Shown: piece by piece, positions 63,779 through 64,000 of the stretch
Numbering within the stretch: position 1 is the stretch's first letter
Layout of the letters: every line of letters begins with the position of its first letter
Assembly (NCBI GenBank): GCA_964391865.1
Contig: CAYMNQ010000001.1
Span: forward strand, 868,001-932,000
Direction of reading: 5' to 3'
Length of the DNA stretch: 64,000 bases
DNA from: DASZQL01 sp964391865
GTDB taxonomy: Bacteria > Planctomycetota > Phycisphaerae > Phycisphaerales > UBA1924
The notes under the pieces: generated by a model
Seen by the model: only the letters and a program-made list of their open reading frames with translations
Database searches by the model: none
Told to the model about the DNA's origin: nothing
Made by a program: the position numbers and the translations under genes

Positions 63779-63818
63779 TCAGATCTCCCCAGAACTCTAA
63801 GAGGCCTTCGACTTCTCG

Positions 63819-64000
63819 CTACTTCTGCCCATACTCAAACACCCCACGCCCGCTCTTATCCCCCATCCGCCCCGCCGTCACGAGTTGCTTGAGCAGCGGG
63901 CACGGCCTGTAGCGGTCGTTGTTCAATCCTTCGGCGAGGACGTTCATGATGTGGGCGCAGGTATCCAGCCCGATGAAATCCGCGAGGCGGAGGGGGCCCA
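63819..64000 (-). CDS. hbd: 3-hydroxyacyl-CoA (3-hydroxybutyryl-CoA) dehydrogenase, C-terminal fragment cut by window edge
   Basis: Reading the minus strand from the right edge gives an open frame of about 60 codons ending TAG (63821-63819). It encodes the conserved end of the 3HCDH C-terminal domain: GPLRLADFIGLDTCAHIMNV, LNNDRYRPCPLLKQLV and AGRMGDKSGRGVFEY. The enzyme oxidises 3-hydroxyacyl-CoA with NAD+, or runs in reverse in butyrate and PHB routes. The NAD-binding half lies outside the window. It may be co-transcribed with the membrane protein gene downstream. Confidence 0.88.
   Translation of the reverse strand, partial: GPLRLADFIGLDTCAHIMNVLAEGLNNDRYRPCPLLKQLVTAGRMGDKSGRGVFEYGQK

Overview
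The window looks like a chromosomal segment of a high-GC Planctomycetota bacterium, most likely class Phycisphaerae. The reasons are: six large secreted proteins ending in paired dockerin-like repeats (GDxDGDGxVxLxDxAxxIxxW, with Cys just after the last Trp); a PEP-CTERM-like protein; a WD40-repeat protein that looks like the tail of a membrane Ser/Thr kinase; Cys-rich GG repeats on a secreted sugar dehydrogenase; a divergent CTP synthase; two clpP genes in a row; and the futalosine menaquinone enzyme MqnC. No rRNA, prophage or CRISPR array is visible.

Layout. 1-7.1 kb: WD40 protein (cut by the left edge), a secreted propeller/dockerin protein, rsfS and a sensor histidine kinase. 7.2-22.6 kb: mainly surface proteins (five dockerin-type genes including the one at 2.7 kb, plus an aldehyde dehydrogenase). 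The largest, 1457 aa, carries a 1,284-bp-period duplication whose two 1,095-bp copies look identical. 22.7-31.4 kb: tRNA-Met(CAU), pyrG, an M1 peptidase with HEAT-like repeats, a PEP-CTERM-like protein, a small SHOCT-like membrane protein, trigger factor and a TerC-family protein. 31.8-45.2 kb: secreted PQQ-type sugar dehydrogenase, ATP-grasp protein, two clpP genes, a phosphoesterase, yidC, mqnC, a Tat-exported metallo-beta-lactamase-fold protein, efp and a GNAT acetyltransferase. 45.2-52.8 kb: M28 peptidase, tag, a small basic histone-like protein, a globin and several proteins of unknown function. 52.8-64 kb: an isobutyryl-CoA-mutase-type acyl-CoA mutase, a YbjQ-YbjQ-PrsW operon, TylF-type methyltransferase, MgtC/DUF4010 protein, APC permease with a universal-stress tail, a REP-associated Y1 transposase between inverted hairpin arrays, a membrane-anchored protein of unknown function and the 3' end of a 3-hydroxyacyl-CoA dehydrogenase.

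The most unusual signal is a set of dispersed short-word repeats, usually 7-8 bp words repeated 2-4 times and often arranged as inverted pairs. They sit in many gaps (35.5, 37.2, 42.7, 43.9, 50.5, 51.0 and 52.2 kb). In two conserved enzymes they lie inside the reading frame without breaking it: mqnC (a 33-bp-arm palindrome) and the acyl-CoA mutase (two different repeat families). Together with the REP/Y1-transposase element at 61.6-62.3 kb this suggests a genome colonised by small hairpin repeats, some of which have become protein segments.

All calls come from reading the sequence and from remembered family motifs. No database search was run.
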